Assembly (NCBI RefSeq): GCF_029945895.1
Contig: NZ_JAQSDL010000085.1
Coordinates: 62,001-126,000, forward strand
Direction: 5' to 3'
DNA from: Polaromonas sp.
Lineage (GTDB): Bacteria > Pseudomonadota > Gammaproteobacteria > Burkholderiales > Burkholderiaceae_C
Length of the DNA stretch: 64,000 nucleotides
Shown here: positions 1 to 8,123 of the stretch, piece after piece
How positions within the stretch are numbered: the stretch's first letter is position 1
Layout of the letters: each line of letters opens with the position of its first letter
The notes under the pieces: generated by a model
What the model was told of the DNA's origin: nothing
Database searches by the model: none
The model's input: only the letters and a program-made list of their open reading frames with translations
Made by a program: the position numbers and the translations under genes

Positions 1-158
1 TGAAAGTGAAGCACCAGCGGCACCACCTGAGCGCCGTACCGATGCCCATAAAAGCGGGCCGAAAGCGGCTCGCGCTGCCCGATGTCGACCTGCTTTTCCA
101 CGCAGGGCGGCGGGGCTTTCGGGCTGGCCTGACTGGAATGCTGCTGGCTTGTCATCAT
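1..158 (-). CDS. alpha/beta hydrolase (esterase-like), N-terminal fragment cut by the window edge
   Basis: Reading leftward from ATGATG at 158-153 there is an uninterrupted frame of 52 codons that runs off the window. It begins MMTSQQHSSQ and ends with ARFYGHRYGAQVVPLVLHF. That ending resembles the beta-strand just before the oxyanion HGG motif of hormone-sensitive-lipase-type esterases, but the diagnostic HGG lies outside the window. It is divergent from the LysR gene at 331, a common arrangement for a regulator and its target, with a palindromic site between them. The family call is an inference from a short stretch. Which of the two adjacent ATGs is used is undecided. Confidence 0.45.
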   Translation of the reverse strand, partial: MMTSQQHSSQASPKAPPPCVEKQVDIGQREPLSARFYGHRYGAQVVPLVLHF

Positions 159-247
159 CTTGAACCGCAAGCGGCTCCGTTGTTGTTGCAATGCAGCAGA
201 AGATAGGCGCTATGGACTGATCAATAAATGGGCAAACCGTAATTACT

Positions 248-267
248 TTGTTCCAGAGATGGAACAA
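248..267. promoter_or_regulatory. palindromic operator between the divergent esterase-like and LysR genes
   Basis: The sequence TTGTTCC, six bases, GGAACAA forms a perfect 7-bp inverted repeat. It sits 63 bp upstream of the LysR start and 90 bp upstream of the divergent gene. LysR-type regulators usually bind such interrupted dyads between themselves and a divergent target. Binding is inferred. Confidence 0.55.
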
Positions 268-330
268 TCGGCCCTTAAACTGCCCTTGTTTCGGGCTATT
301 CTTCGCAGCCAGGCTAACGAGGATTTCCGG

Positions 331-1290
331 ATGGACAAGTTTTCTGCCATGCAGGCTTTTGTGCGTGTCGTCGAAGCCGGCACCTTCACCAAGGCCGCCG
401 ATTCCATCGGCATGCCCAAGGCCACGGTGACGCGGCTGATCCAGACCCTGGAAAAAGAGCTGGACACCAAGCTGCTCAACCGCACCACCCGCAAAGTCAC
501 GGTGACGGCCGACGGCGCGGCCTACTATGAGCGCGCCGGCCGCCTGCTGGGCGACATGGAGGAACTGGAGTCGAGCATGTCGCGGGCCAAGGCCAGTCCG
601 CGCGGCCGGCTCAAGGTGGACATTCCGGCCTCGCTCGGCATGGCGGTGATCATCCCCGCGCTGCCGGATTTTTATGCCCGCTACCCCGACATCCAGATTG
701 AACTCGGCGTGAGCGACCGACCGGTCGACATCATTGCCGAAAACGTGGACTGCGTGATACGCGGCGGCGAGATCACCGACCAGTCGCTGGTCGCCCGCCG
801 GATCGGGGAGTTTTACCTGATGTCCTGTGCCTCACCCGCCTACCTCAAGCGCCATGGCGTGCCGGCCCACCCGCGCGAACTCGCGCGCGCGCACAAGCTG
901 ATCCGCTACTTTTCGCCGCGCGACGGCAAGCTCTACAACGTGACACTGCAGAAGGACGGCGAAATGGTGGAGGTCGACGGCCAGCACCAGCTGGCGGTCA
1001 ATGACTCCAATGCCGGCGTGGCTGCAGCGCTGGCCGGCCTGGGCGTCCTGCAGACCCTGACCTTTCTGGTCCAGCACCACATCAGCAGCGGAGCGCTCGA
1101 GCCCCTGTTCGGCGGCTGGTGCACCGAGCCCAAGCCCATCCACGTGGTGTACCCGCCGAATCGGCACCTGAGCAACAAGGTGCGCGTCTTCGTGGACTGG
1201 ATTGCCGAGCTGTTTTCAAGACACGACCTGATCCAGCGCAAGAGCACCCTGCCCGTTCGCACGGAACACGCACCGCCCGCCCTGGTGTGA
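331..1290 (+). CDS. LysR-family transcriptional regulator (CrgA-like)
   Basis: A 319-residue LysR-type regulator. The N-terminal winged helix-turn-helix (about residues 1-60) reads MDKFSAMQAFVRVVEAGTF, then the recognition region with PKATVTRLIQTLE. The rest is a LysR substrate-binding domain (about 90-300) of the subgroup with VDCVIRGGEI. The frame stays open upstream to 160, but the start at 331 is preferred: GAGGA lies 7 bases before the ATG and the family's N-terminus begins exactly here. The longer version would read through the palindromic operator at 248-267. It is divergent from the gene at 158 and may control it. The effector is unknown. Confidence 0.9.
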   Translation: MDKFSAMQAFVRVVEAGTFTKAADSIGMPKATVTRLIQTLEKELDTKLLNRTTRKVTVTADGAAYYERAGRLLGDMEELESSMSRAKASPRGRLKVDIPASLGMAVIIPALPDFYARYPDIQIELGVSDRPVDIIAENVDCVIRGGEITDQSLVARRIGEFYLMSCASPAYLKRHGVPAHPRELARAHKLIRYFSPRDGKLYNVTLQKDGEMVEVDGQHQLAVNDSNAGVAAALAGLGVLQTLTFLVQHHISSGALEPLFGGWCTEPKPIHVVYPPNRHLSNKVRVFVDWIAELFSRHDLIQRKSTLPVRTEHAPPALV

Positions 1291-1466
1291 GCTGACCGGC
1301 CCCTTTCCCTTTTCTCCCCGGTGCCGGGCGTTTGTGGCGATCGCGCTGTGGTCGCCGGGCTCAAGCCCTGCCGTCTTGCAGGCTGGTCCTACAAGGGACG
1401 CGGGCACGTCTTACATGCGGCGCTGGACGAGAGGCCTAAATTGGCTGAATGTTTGAAGGAGACTCC

Positions 1467-1679
1467 ATGGCCCGGCTTGACGCCCCCCGCACTGCGCGCA
1501 GCATTCCCCAAAGTCTTCCTGTCACCCCGCAGATGGACAATGCCACGGCCGCCCCACGCCAGGGCTGGCCCTTTGCTGAAGGATCGCAGAACCACCTTGA
1601 TGAAACCTCGGCCCCATGGCCGCGACCCTCGGCGAAGGTGCCCTATGGCAGGCCCGCCCGGCCGTCGCCACAAAAATAG
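1467..1679 (+). CDS. possible small protein of unknown function
   Basis: This is the only candidate gene in the 413-bp stretch 1291-1703. The frame gives 70 residues starting MARLDAPRTARSIP, and AAGGAG lies 6 bases before the ATG. It has no signal peptide, no membrane segment and no family I recognise. The composition is rich in Pro and Ala, as a chance frame in GC-rich DNA would also be. Only the good ribosome binding site argues for it. The rest of 1291-1703 shows nothing I can name. Confidence 0.2.
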   Translation: MARLDAPRTARSIPQSLPVTPQMDNATAAPRQGWPFAEGSQNHLDETSAPWPRPSAKVPYGRPARPSPQK

Positions 1680-1703
1680 ACGCACGCCGGCTCGGGCCAG
1701 CGC

Positions 1704-2213
1704 TCAATAGCTGCCGATGTAGTCCTTCTTGCCGATCTCCACCCCGCTGTGGCGCAGGATGGCATAGGCCGTTGTGGTGTGGAAAAAGAAATGCGGCAAG
1801 CCGTAGTTCAGCAGGTAAGACTGGCCGCTGAAAATCTTTTCCTTCGGCGTGCCGGCCTGCGTCACAATCTGGCGCGCTTCGCTGCCGTCAATCTGCCCTG
1901 CGGTGAGGCTGTCAATAAAGGCCAGGGTTTTGGCAATGCGCGCCTGCAGATCGGCAAAACTTTCTTCCTTGTCCTCAAAGCCCGGCACTTCCACGCCGGC
2001 GATGCGTGCCGACACACTTTTTGCAAAATCGCAGGCCACCTGCACCTGGCGCAGCAAGGCAAACATGTCGGGGTAGAGCCGCGCCTGCAGCAGGGCAGCA
2101 GGTGTGATGTTGCGAGCCGTGGCATGTGCCTCGGCCTTGGCCAGAACGCCGCTCAGGCCTCCCAGCATCTGCTTGAAAACAGGAACGGAAGCCTGGTACA
2201 TCGAAAGGGTCAT
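1704..2213 (-). CDS. DUF1993 family protein
   Basis: A 169-residue protein matching the DUF1993 family along its length: MTLSMYQASVPVFKQMLGGL at the start, a central ARLYPDMFALLRQVQVACDF stretch, and a C-terminal GLPHFFFHTTTAYAILRHSGVE. The family is a compact helical bundle related in fold to DinB-like proteins; no reaction is established. The frame is open further upstream, but the family N-terminus and a GGA-type ribosome binding site fit the ATG at 2213. It appears to be a single-gene unit. Confidence 0.85.
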   Translation of the reverse strand: MTLSMYQASVPVFKQMLGGLSGVLAKAEAHATARNITPAALLQARLYPDMFALLRQVQVACDFAKSVSARIAGVEVPGFEDKEESFADLQARIAKTLAFIDSLTAGQIDGSEARQIVTQAGTPKEKIFSGQSYLLNYGLPHFFFHTTTAYAILRHSGVEIGKKDYIGSY

Positions 2214-2412
2214 GGAAAGTGTCCTGATGATTAAAGAAAAAGAAAGCAGAAGGCGTCGCTCGGCGACCTTCCGGCCGGAGTCGATGACTGCCGACGGGCT
2301 CACAGCCGCACCGCGCGCAACGCCAGTCATTATGGCCAATCGGGCCGGGAAGCGCAGGCGCGGCCAGGCGTTGCGGTCTGGCGTCTGCGCGGGCCGGCCC
2401 CCCGGCGAACCC

Positions 2413-3342
2413 TCAGCCGGATTTCTGGTTCCGCATACGCTGGACCAGCGTCACAACGCCCAGCACCAGCGCACCGGCAAGCATGCCCACCAGCGCGTCG
2501 GCCAGCAAGGGGATGACGCTTCCCAACACGCTGCCGGCGCGTTCAGCCAGCGCTTCGATGGCGTGGTGCAGCGCCGGAACGCCATGCGTGAGAATGCCGC
2601 CGCCAACCAGAAACATCGCGGCCGTGCCGGCCACCGACAGGGCTTTCATGAGCCAGGGCGCGGTCAGCACGATGCCGCGACCCAGGCTGCGCCGCAGGCG
2701 GGCTGCCCCGCTGTCGCCTGGTTTCTGGCTCAGGTAGAGCCCCGCATCGTCGAGCTTGACGATGCCGGCCACCAGTCCGTACACACCCGCTGTCATGACA
2801 ATCGCAATCCCGCTGAGAACCACGACCTGGGTGACGAAGGGACTGGCCTGTACCGTGCCCAGCGTGATCGCAATGATTTCGGCCGAGAGAATGAAGTCGG
2901 TGCGTATCGCGCCCTTGATCTTGTCCTTTTCGACCGCCACCAGGTCCACCGAGGAATCGGACAGCGCCTCCAGCAATTTCTTTTCCCGCGCCTCGTCTTC
3001 GGCCCGGCTGTGCAGGAATTTGTGCGCCAGCTTCTCGAAACCCTCGTAGCAGAGGAAAGCGCCGCCGACCATCAGCAGGGGCGTGACGGCCCAGGGCGCA
3101 AACGCGCTGATGGTCAGCGCCACCGGCACCAGGATGGCCTTGTTCAGAAAAGAACCTTTGGCCACCGCCCACACCACGGGCAGTTCACGGTCCACTTTCA
3201 CCCCGGAAACCTGCTGGGCGTTCAGCGCCAGGTCGTCCCCGAGCACACCCGCGGTTTTCTTGGCGGCCACCTTGGTCAGCAAGGCGACATCGTCGAGTAC
3301 CGTGGCAATGTCGTCGATCAGCGCAAACAGGCTACTGGCCAT
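2413..3342 (-). CDS. DUF808 (YedI-like) inner-membrane protein
   Basis: A 309-residue protein with the signature N-terminus MASSLFALIDDIATVLDDV of the DUF808/YedI family. Several hydrophobic helices follow (around AILVPVALTISAFAPWAV, PLLMVGGAFLCYEGFEKL, VVVLSGIAIVMTAGVYGLV, and two near the C-terminus). The acidic motif in CYEGFEKLAHKF and the DFILSAEIIAI segment are family hallmarks. It should lie in the inner membrane; its function is not known. The start at 3342 is chosen because AGGAAG precedes it and the family starts here, although the frame is open to 3447. It is divergent from the DUF2177 gene. Confidence 0.88.
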   Translation of the reverse strand: MASSLFALIDDIATVLDDVALLTKVAAKKTAGVLGDDLALNAQQVSGVKVDRELPVVWAVAKGSFLNKAILVPVALTISAFAPWAVTPLLMVGGAFLCYEGFEKLAHKFLHSRAEDEAREKKLLEALSDSSVDLVAVEKDKIKGAIRTDFILSAEIIAITLGTVQASPFVTQVVVLSGIAIVMTAGVYGLVAGIVKLDDAGLYLSQKPGDSGAARLRRSLGRGIVLTAPWLMKALSVAGTAAMFLVGGGILTHGVPALHHAIEALAERAGSVLGSVIPLLADALVGMLAGALVLGVVTLVQRMRNQKSG

Positions 3343-3445
3343 GAAGGTCTTCCTGAAAAGAGGGGAACAAAAAAAACATATTGTCGTCGGGCAAGCAGGC
3401 CCCGCCGCACGGTCGGGGGCAAATCCGCGCAGAATGGCCGCCACC

Positions 3446-3859
3446 ATGAAAAAAACACTGATCGCCTACCTCGCCGCCCTGCTCTTTGTGCTGGTGGCCG
3501 ACGGCCTCTGGCTCGGGCTGCTGATGCCTCAGCAGTACCAGACGTGGATAGGCCCGCTGATGCGCGCACAGCCCCTGCTGCTGCCGGCCGCTGCGTTTTA
3601 CCTGCTCTACCCGGTCGGGGTGGTGGTGTTTGCCGTGCTGCCCGCCCTGGAGCGCTCCAGCTGGACCCATGCGGCCACTCTGGGCGCCTTGCTGGGTCTG
3701 CTGGCCTACGGCACCTACGACCTGAGCAACCTGGCCACCCTGAAGGGCTGGCCGCTGGAGCTGACGCTGGTGGACATGCTCTGGGGCACTGCCTTGACGG
3801 CAGCAGCCGCCACGGTGGCCTTCCTCGCGGCCCGCCCACGCGCCCGGGATGCCGCGTAG
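3446..3859 (+). CDS. DUF2177 family membrane protein
   Basis: A 137-residue protein with four predicted membrane helices: TLIAYLAALLFVLVADGLWL, the LLLPAAAFYLLYPVGVVVF stretch, AATLGALLGLLAYGTYDLSN, and LTLVDMLWGTALTAAAATVA. The motifs ADGLWLG and GTYDLSNLATLKGW are characteristic of DUF2177. The role is unknown; it is presumably an inner-membrane protein. An in-frame ATG four codons earlier (3434) is an alternative start. It is divergent from the DUF808 gene by about 100 bp, so the two may share a control region. Confidence 0.85.
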   Translation: MKKTLIAYLAALLFVLVADGLWLGLLMPQQYQTWIGPLMRAQPLLLPAAAFYLLYPVGVVVFAVLPALERSSWTHAATLGALLGLLAYGTYDLSNLATLKGWPLELTLVDMLWGTALTAAAATVAFLAARPRARDAA

Positions 3860-3934
3860 CCAGGTCTGCCGTGTCTCTTGTATTTGGCCGCTTTGGAGCC
3901 AGCTGACGAAAGCTCTCCACTTCCCGCCCTGTCC

Positions 3935-5080
3935 ATGCCGCTTTTGCTGTTCTCGTTTTTTCTGCATGCCTACGTGGGCATCCGTCTGGTTCCCGGGCTG
4001 GCCGGCTGGCCGGCCGCGCAGTGGCTGCTGGGCCTGATCCTGCTGGCCTCTGCGGTGCTGACGCCGCTGGGGCTGACCGCCCGGCGCTTCAAGTCGCAGC
4101 CGCTGTCGGACCGCATGGCCTGGACCGGCATGCTTGCGATGGGCCTGTTTTCCTCGCTCTTTGTGCTGACACTGCTGCGCGACGCGGCGCTGCTGGCTGG
4201 TCTGGCACTGCTGGCCGTGGCGCCTGCGGCGTTTTCGCTCGATGCCGCGGCGCGGGTCTCGGCCGCTGCAGTTCCTGCGGCCGGGCTGTTCATGAGCCTG
4301 GTCGGATTCTTCAATGCCAGACGCACGGCCGCCGTGGTGCAAGTCAACGTGCCGATCAGCGGCTTGCCACCTGCGCTGCACGGCTTTGCGATCGCCCAGA
4401 TCAGCGATATCCATGTCGGCCCCACCATCAAACAAGGCTACCTGCAGGCGATCGTGCGTGCGGTCAACATGCTGAAGGTGGACATGGTGGCGGTGACGGG
4501 CGACCTGGTTGACGGCACGGTGGCCGAACTGGCGCACCATGTGGCGCCGCTGGCCGGGCTCACGTCTACCCACGGCACCTACTTTGTCACTGGCAACCAC
4601 GAGTACTACTCGGGCGCCCACGCTTGGATTCATGAACTGCAGCGTCTGGGGATTCGTGTCCTGATGAATGAACATGTGGTGTTGCAGCATGGACAGGCGG
4701 CTGCGCAGCAGGCGCTCGTGCTGGCCGGCGTGGCCGACTACAGCGCCGGGCATTTTGATGCCAGCCACCGCAGCGATCCGCACGCCGCCATCGCCGGCGC
4801 ACCAGCCCACGCACCGTTGCGTGTGTTGTTGGCACATCAGCCGCGCAGCGCGCACGAGGCCGAGAAAGCGGGCTTTGACCTGCAGCTGTCGGGCCATACC
4901 CACGGCGGTCAATTCTGGCCCTGGAATTTTTTCGTGCGGTTCCAGCAGCCTTTCACTGCCGGTTTGCACCGGCTGGAAAAGCTCTGGATCTACACCAGCC
5001 GCGGCACGGGATACTGGGGGCCGCCCAAGCGTTTCGGGGCGCCCTCGGAAATCACGCACCTGCGGCTGATCCCCGTTTAA
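3935..5080 (+). CDS. membrane-anchored metallophosphoesterase (YaeI/YkuE type)
   Basis: A 381-residue protein. The first 125 residues hold about four hydrophobic helices, followed by a calcineurin-like phosphoesterase domain. All metal-binding motifs are visible: D158-x-H160 in ISDIHVG, GDLVDG with D190, GNHEYY with N221 and H222, and GHTHGGQFW near residue 330. Members of this class hydrolyse phosphate esters at the membrane face; UDP-diacylglucosamine-type or lipid substrates are possible but cannot be read from sequence. A TTG at 3878 in frame is less likely than the ATG at 3935, which begins with a hydrophobic helix. It lies 75 bp downstream of DUF2177. Confidence 0.88.
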   Translation: MPLLLFSFFLHAYVGIRLVPGLAGWPAAQWLLGLILLASAVLTPLGLTARRFKSQPLSDRMAWTGMLAMGLFSSLFVLTLLRDAALLAGLALLAVAPAAFSLDAAARVSAAAVPAAGLFMSLVGFFNARRTAAVVQVNVPISGLPPALHGFAIAQISDIHVGPTIKQGYLQAIVRAVNMLKVDMVAVTGDLVDGTVAELAHHVAPLAGLTSTHGTYFVTGNHEYYSGAHAWIHELQRLGIRVLMNEHVVLQHGQAAAQQALVLAGVADYSAGHFDASHRSDPHAAIAGAPAHAPLRVLLAHQPRSAHEAEKAGFDLQLSGHTHGGQFWPWNFFVRFQQPFTAGLHRLEKLWIYTSRGTGYWGPPKRFGAPSEITHLRLIPV

Positions 5081-5099
5081 GACTTGCCGGCCGGGCAGA

Positions 5100-5462
5100 T
5101 CAGTAGCGGCGGGCGGTCAGGCGGCCCAACACAAAACCGGCCAGCATCGCAAAGCCGACCGCCTGCAGCGGATGGTCCTTGATGTAGGCCTTGGAATGGT
5201 CGACGGCCTGCATGGGGGCGTCGGTCAGGCGATGCGCCTGGTCGCTGAACTTGCCGGCCACCGAGTTGGCGCCGCTGGCCAGTTTATCGACCGTCTCGTG
5301 GGCTGCGCTCGCGGCACGATCCACAGTGTTGCGGGCAGGTTCGGCCACCTTGTCAATCGTGTCGTGAAGCGTGCTGCCGGCCTGGTCCACGCCACGCAGC
5401 AATGCGCTTTCGTTCGACGAGCTGACGGAGCCGGGGTAGGCGCTGGCGGTGGATTTTTCCAT
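5100..5462 (-). CDS. DUF883/ElaB-like membrane-anchored stress protein
   Basis: A 120-residue protein. It has a polar helical N-terminal two-thirds with repeating amphipathic stretches (TIDKVAEPARNTVDRAASAA, HETVDKLASGANSV) and one C-terminal membrane helix, HPLQAVGFAMLAGFVLGRLT, ending in ARRY. The arrangement matches the DUF883/ElaB group, in which a C-terminal anchor tethers ribosome-associated, stationary-phase proteins to the inner membrane. That role is known for the E. coli members and is only inferred here. It is convergent with the phosphoesterase, 19 bp away. Confidence 0.8.
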   Translation of the reverse strand: MEKSTASAYPGSVSSSNESALLRGVDQAGSTLHDTIDKVAEPARNTVDRAASAAHETVDKLASGANSVAGKFSDQAHRLTDAPMQAVDHSKAYIKDHPLQAVGFAMLAGFVLGRLTARRY

Positions 5463-5652
5463 GGTGAAGTCCTTTGGTGAATACGGTGGGGGTCAGAAAA
5501 ACTGCGTCACCCAAGTCATGGAGGGCCATGGTTTCGGGCGCACACAACACTTTCCGGCACGCAGCGCCTGCACCTTGTGCGGAGGGGGAGGCGCTGGCTG
5601 TAGGACAAGGGAGCCACTGGACCCGGCCTGTCCTGCAGGGGGAACCGGCGGG

Positions 5653-6216
5653 TCAGTCGAACAGGCCGGGGGTGCCGCGCATGGCGCCTTCGATGAGCAG
5701 CAGCCTGAGCTTGGTCCGGATGCCGCCGCTGGCTGAAAATCCGCCCGGCTTGTCGCCGGCTGCCAGCACGCGGTGGCAAGGCACCACGGGTGCAAAAGGG
5801 TTGCGTCCGAGCGCCTGGCCCACCGCCCGCGCCGCGCCGGGCTCGCCGAGGCGGGCGGCTACCTCGCCGTAGGTCAGGGTCTGGCCGGGGCCGATGCTGC
5901 GCGCCACCGCATACACACGCTGGTGAAATTCGGGCACGCCGCGCAGGTCGAGCACCAGCGTGCTGAAGTCGTGCACCTGCCCGCGCAGCATCGCCACCAC
6001 GCCTTCGATGGCGGCCTGCACAGCGGCGGACGGCCCAAGCTCCTGCGCGTCGGGAAAACGTTCGCGCATGCGATCGCGGGTCTGCGGCGCCCCGCCTTCG
6101 GGCAGTTGCACACCCCGGATGCCGGCCTCGCCCCAGGCGATGCCGCAGCAGCCGATGGCGGTGTCAAACAAGGCGAAAAAGGGCGTGTCGGTGGCGGTGT
6201 GCATGCAAGCAGTCAT
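5653..6216 (-). CDS. ogt: methylated-DNA--protein-cysteine methyltransferase
   Basis: A 187-residue suicide repair enzyme that moves alkyl groups from O6-alkylguanine (and O4-alkylthymine) to its own cysteine. The active-site motif is VVPCHRVLA, with the acceptor Cys at about residue 145, preceded by the winged-helix DNA-binding stretch TYGEVAARLGEPGAARAVGQ and the asparagine hinge LGRNPFAPV. It has no AraC-type Ada domain, so it is the Ogt/MGMT type. The start at 6216 (MTACMHTATD) has a nearby alternative Met at residue 5. It appears to be a single gene. Confidence 0.93.
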   Translation of the reverse strand: MTACMHTATDTPFFALFDTAIGCCGIAWGEAGIRGVQLPEGGAPQTRDRMRERFPDAQELGPSAAVQAAIEGVVAMLRGQVHDFSTLVLDLRGVPEFHQRVYAVARSIGPGQTLTYGEVAARLGEPGAARAVGQALGRNPFAPVVPCHRVLAAGDKPGGFSASGGIRTKLRLLLIEGAMRGTPGLFD

Positions 6217-6230
6217 CGTAATACAGGCGT

Positions 6231-6266
6231 GTGGCTCCGGTGGCTCCGGTGGCTCCGTTGGCTCCC
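6231..6266. repeat. 9-bp tandem repeat (GTGGCTCCG, four units)
   Basis: Three perfect GTGGCTCCG units (6231-6239, 6240-6248, 6249-6257) are followed by a degenerate fourth (TTGGCTCCC, 6258-6266). The array lies 15 bp upstream of the ogt start, in what should be its 5' leader or promoter. On the ogt sense strand the unit reads CGGAGCCAC. Copy number could vary by slippage. Confidence 0.9.
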
Positions 6267-6281
6267 TGCCGGTTGGACAGC

Positions 6282-6335
6282 ACTATTGAATTCATAGCAT
6301 CTGGCGCAATTCCAGCAACGGCCCGCGCCCAAAAA
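6282..6335 (+). repeat. dispersed repeat family 1, copy A (divergent copy)
   Basis: This matches the family-1 pattern: CTATT then CATAGCATCTGGCGC, exactly ten bases, then ACGGCCCGCGCCC. It is one of the weaker copies but keeps the fixed 10-nt spacing. It lies in the gap upstream of ogt. Confidence 0.55.
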
Positions 6336-6478
6336 CATGCCTGAACACCAGCCCCGGCCGCTTCGTCCGTTCGTCGCCCTGTCGGCTTGCGCTGACAGAC
6401 GAACAGGGTTTTTCGCAAACGCCGGCCGATGCAAACGGCGCACCATGGAGGCCCCATCACCACCATCCAGCGGAGCAC

Positions 6479-6640
6479 ATGATGCCCACATCCATCACCC
6501 GCGGCAGCGGACGCCGCAACCAGGACAGTCCGGAGGAAGCCGCCGGGCAGGACGACGACACCGACGACCTGCCGCTGAGCCCGGAAGAAGACATGCCGGT
6601 GATTCCGGACGACGAACGCGTGATCGACGTGCCGTCCTGA
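6479..6640 (+). CDS. small acidic conserved-looking protein, function unknown
   Basis: A 53-residue frame starting MMPTSITRGSGRRNQD and ending DDERVIDVPS. The middle is strongly acidic (QDDDTDDLPLSPEED). A CGGAG ribosome binding site lies 4-8 bases before the tandem ATGs at 6479 and 6482. Codon third positions are GC-rich as in neighbouring genes. It has no signal peptide or membrane helix, so it is probably a small soluble cytoplasmic protein. I recall similar short proteins in comamonads but cannot name a family. It is 18 bp from the convergent GNAT gene. Confidence 0.6.
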   Translation: MMPTSITRGSGRRNQDSPEEAAGQDDDTDDLPLSPEEDMPVIPDDERVIDVPS

Positions 6641-6658
6641 ACCCGGTAACGGGCTGCT

Positions 6659-7177
6659 TCAGCCCACGTCGCGCTTGAGACGGATTTCCTCGAGCTTGAC
6701 GGAACCGATCACCACCGTCTTCAGCGAGGTCATCTCGCGTTTGAAGCCGGCCCGCTCGTGAAAGCGCAGTGCACGTTCGTTGCGCACCGGCACCCAGAGG
6801 GTGACCTTGGTGCAGCCTTCTTCCTTGAGGCCGTCGTTGGCCGCATCCCAGAGGAGCACGCCGACGCCCTTGTCCCAGTGCGCCGGGTCCACATAAATGG
6901 CCCAGATCTCACCGCAGGTCGAGGGTGTGCCCTTGTCGCGCGAGCGGTCGAAACCGACAAAGCCGACGATGCGCTCGCCGTCGGTGGCCACATGCACCTG
7001 CGGCTCCATGTATTCGATGGCGTCGCGCCAGAACTGCTGGCGCTTGTCCACCGCCAGGGTGCCGAGCTGGTCATCGGGCACCAGGCCCTTGTAGGCGGCG
7101 CGCGAAGAGGCGTCGTTGATTTCGGCGATGGCTTTGGCATCACGCACGGTGGCGGGGCGAACTTGGTAGCTGGACAT
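6659..7177 (-). CDS. GNAT family N-acetyltransferase
   Basis: A 172-residue single-domain GNAT protein, which transfers acetyl groups from acetyl-CoA to an unidentified amine. It begins MSSYQVRPATVRDAKAIAEI and carries the RimI-like core: EIWAIYVDPAHWDKGVGVLL (beta4 and the acetyl-CoA pyrophosphate loop in a degenerate Q/RxxGxG/A form, KGVGVL) and RNERALRFHERAGF (the typical ALRFYEKxGF element). The start at 7177 is chosen by homology; the open frame upstream is low-complexity shadow. It stands alone between a convergent small ORF and an SDR gene. Confidence 0.88.
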   Translation of the reverse strand: MSSYQVRPATVRDAKAIAEINDASSRAAYKGLVPDDQLGTLAVDKRQQFWRDAIEYMEPQVHVATDGERIVGFVGFDRSRDKGTPSTCGEIWAIYVDPAHWDKGVGVLLWDAANDGLKEEGCTKVTLWVPVRNERALRFHERAGFKREMTSLKTVVIGSVKLEEIRLKRDVG

Positions 7178-7254
7178 GAAAAAAGACGCGCAGACGAATC
7201 GTTGTTGGGGGACCCGGATTGTCGCAGCAAATGCCTCTGCGCCCCCTGCTGCGC

Positions 7255-8016
7255 TCAAACGGCGGTCAAGCCACCATCGACCGTGTGGGCATGCCCGGTG
7301 ACAAAAGAGGCCGCGTCCGAGCTGAGCCACAGCACCACGGCCGCCACCTCGTCAACTTCGCCCAGGCGACCAAGCGGGTGCATCTGCGCGGCGGCCACAC
7401 CGATCTTCGGGTCGGACGCGACAGCGCGCTCGTACATGGCGGTCCGAATCACGCCGGGGCACACCGCATTGACACGGATGCCCTTGCGTGCGTATTCGAT
7501 CGCCGCCGATTTCGTCAGGCCCAGCACCGCGTGTTTGCTGGCGCTGTAGGCCGCCATCTTGGGTGCGCCGACCAGGCCGGCCACCGAGGCGGTGTTGACG
7601 ATGGCGCCGCCGCCCTGCTGCTGCATCTGCGCAAGCTGGTACTTCAGGCACAGCCACACACCCTTGACGTTGATGCCCATGATGCGATCGAAGGTGGCTT
7701 CGCTGCAGTCGGCCAGGCGCAGGTGTTCCTCCTCGATGCCCGCATTGTTGAAGGCGCAGTCGAGCCGGCCATAAGCGGCCACCGTGTGGGCCACCATGGC
7801 CTGCACCTGGTCCGCCTGCGTCACGTCGGTGCGGACAAAACTCGCCTCACCGCCCGCGGCCTGCACCAGCGCCGCCGTCTCCCGGCCGGCATCGGCGGCG
7901 ATGTCGGCGACGACAACACGGGCGCCCGCCCGCGCAAAAGCCAGCGCGGTCGCGCGCCCTATCCCGCCGCCGCCGCCCGTGACGAGGGCGACCCTGTCCT
8001 TGAATGATGTTTGCAC
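7255..8016 (-). CDS. short-chain dehydrogenase/reductase (classical SDR)
   Basis: A 253-residue NAD(P)-dependent oxidoreductase of the classical SDR type. Visible motifs are the cofactor loop VTGGGGGIGRA (from residue 12), ADIAADAGR with Asp after beta2 (suggesting NAD preference), NNAG, the catalytic Ser in NTASVAG, YSASK with the Tyr/Lys pair, and the C-terminal VTGHAHTVDGG. The substrate is unknown. It is transcribed toward the GNAT gene, 77 bp away, and divergent from the ferredoxin-like gene. Confidence 0.92.
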   Translation of the reverse strand: MQTSFKDRVALVTGGGGGIGRATALAFARAGARVVVADIAADAGRETAALVQAAGGEASFVRTDVTQADQVQAMVAHTVAAYGRLDCAFNNAGIEEEHLRLADCSEATFDRIMGINVKGVWLCLKYQLAQMQQQGGGAIVNTASVAGLVGAPKMAAYSASKHAVLGLTKSAAIEYARKGIRVNAVCPGVIRTAMYERAVASDPKIGVAAAQMHPLGRLGEVDEVAAVVLWLSSDAASFVTGHAHTVDGGLTAV

Positions 8017-8123
8017 CTGAGGGTTCCTTGAACGACAAAAGGAAAATCATACGGACCGCCTTGCCAGAACCTGTCCCGCCTGGGACCGGCCGTCGCGTAC
8101 GCGGCAGCGCCTAAACTGGCACC

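Noticed and set aside
2104..3906. 600-codon open frame on the plus strand
   Set aside because: It runs opposite to the clearly recognisable DUF1993 and DUF808 genes and across the DUF2177 gene out of frame. The composition is low-complexity His/Gln/Arg, typical of a GC-rich shadow frame.
3332..5059. 575-codon open frame on the minus strand
   Set aside because: It is antisense to the DUF2177 and metallophosphoesterase genes, whose motifs are intact; the frame itself has no recognisable domain.
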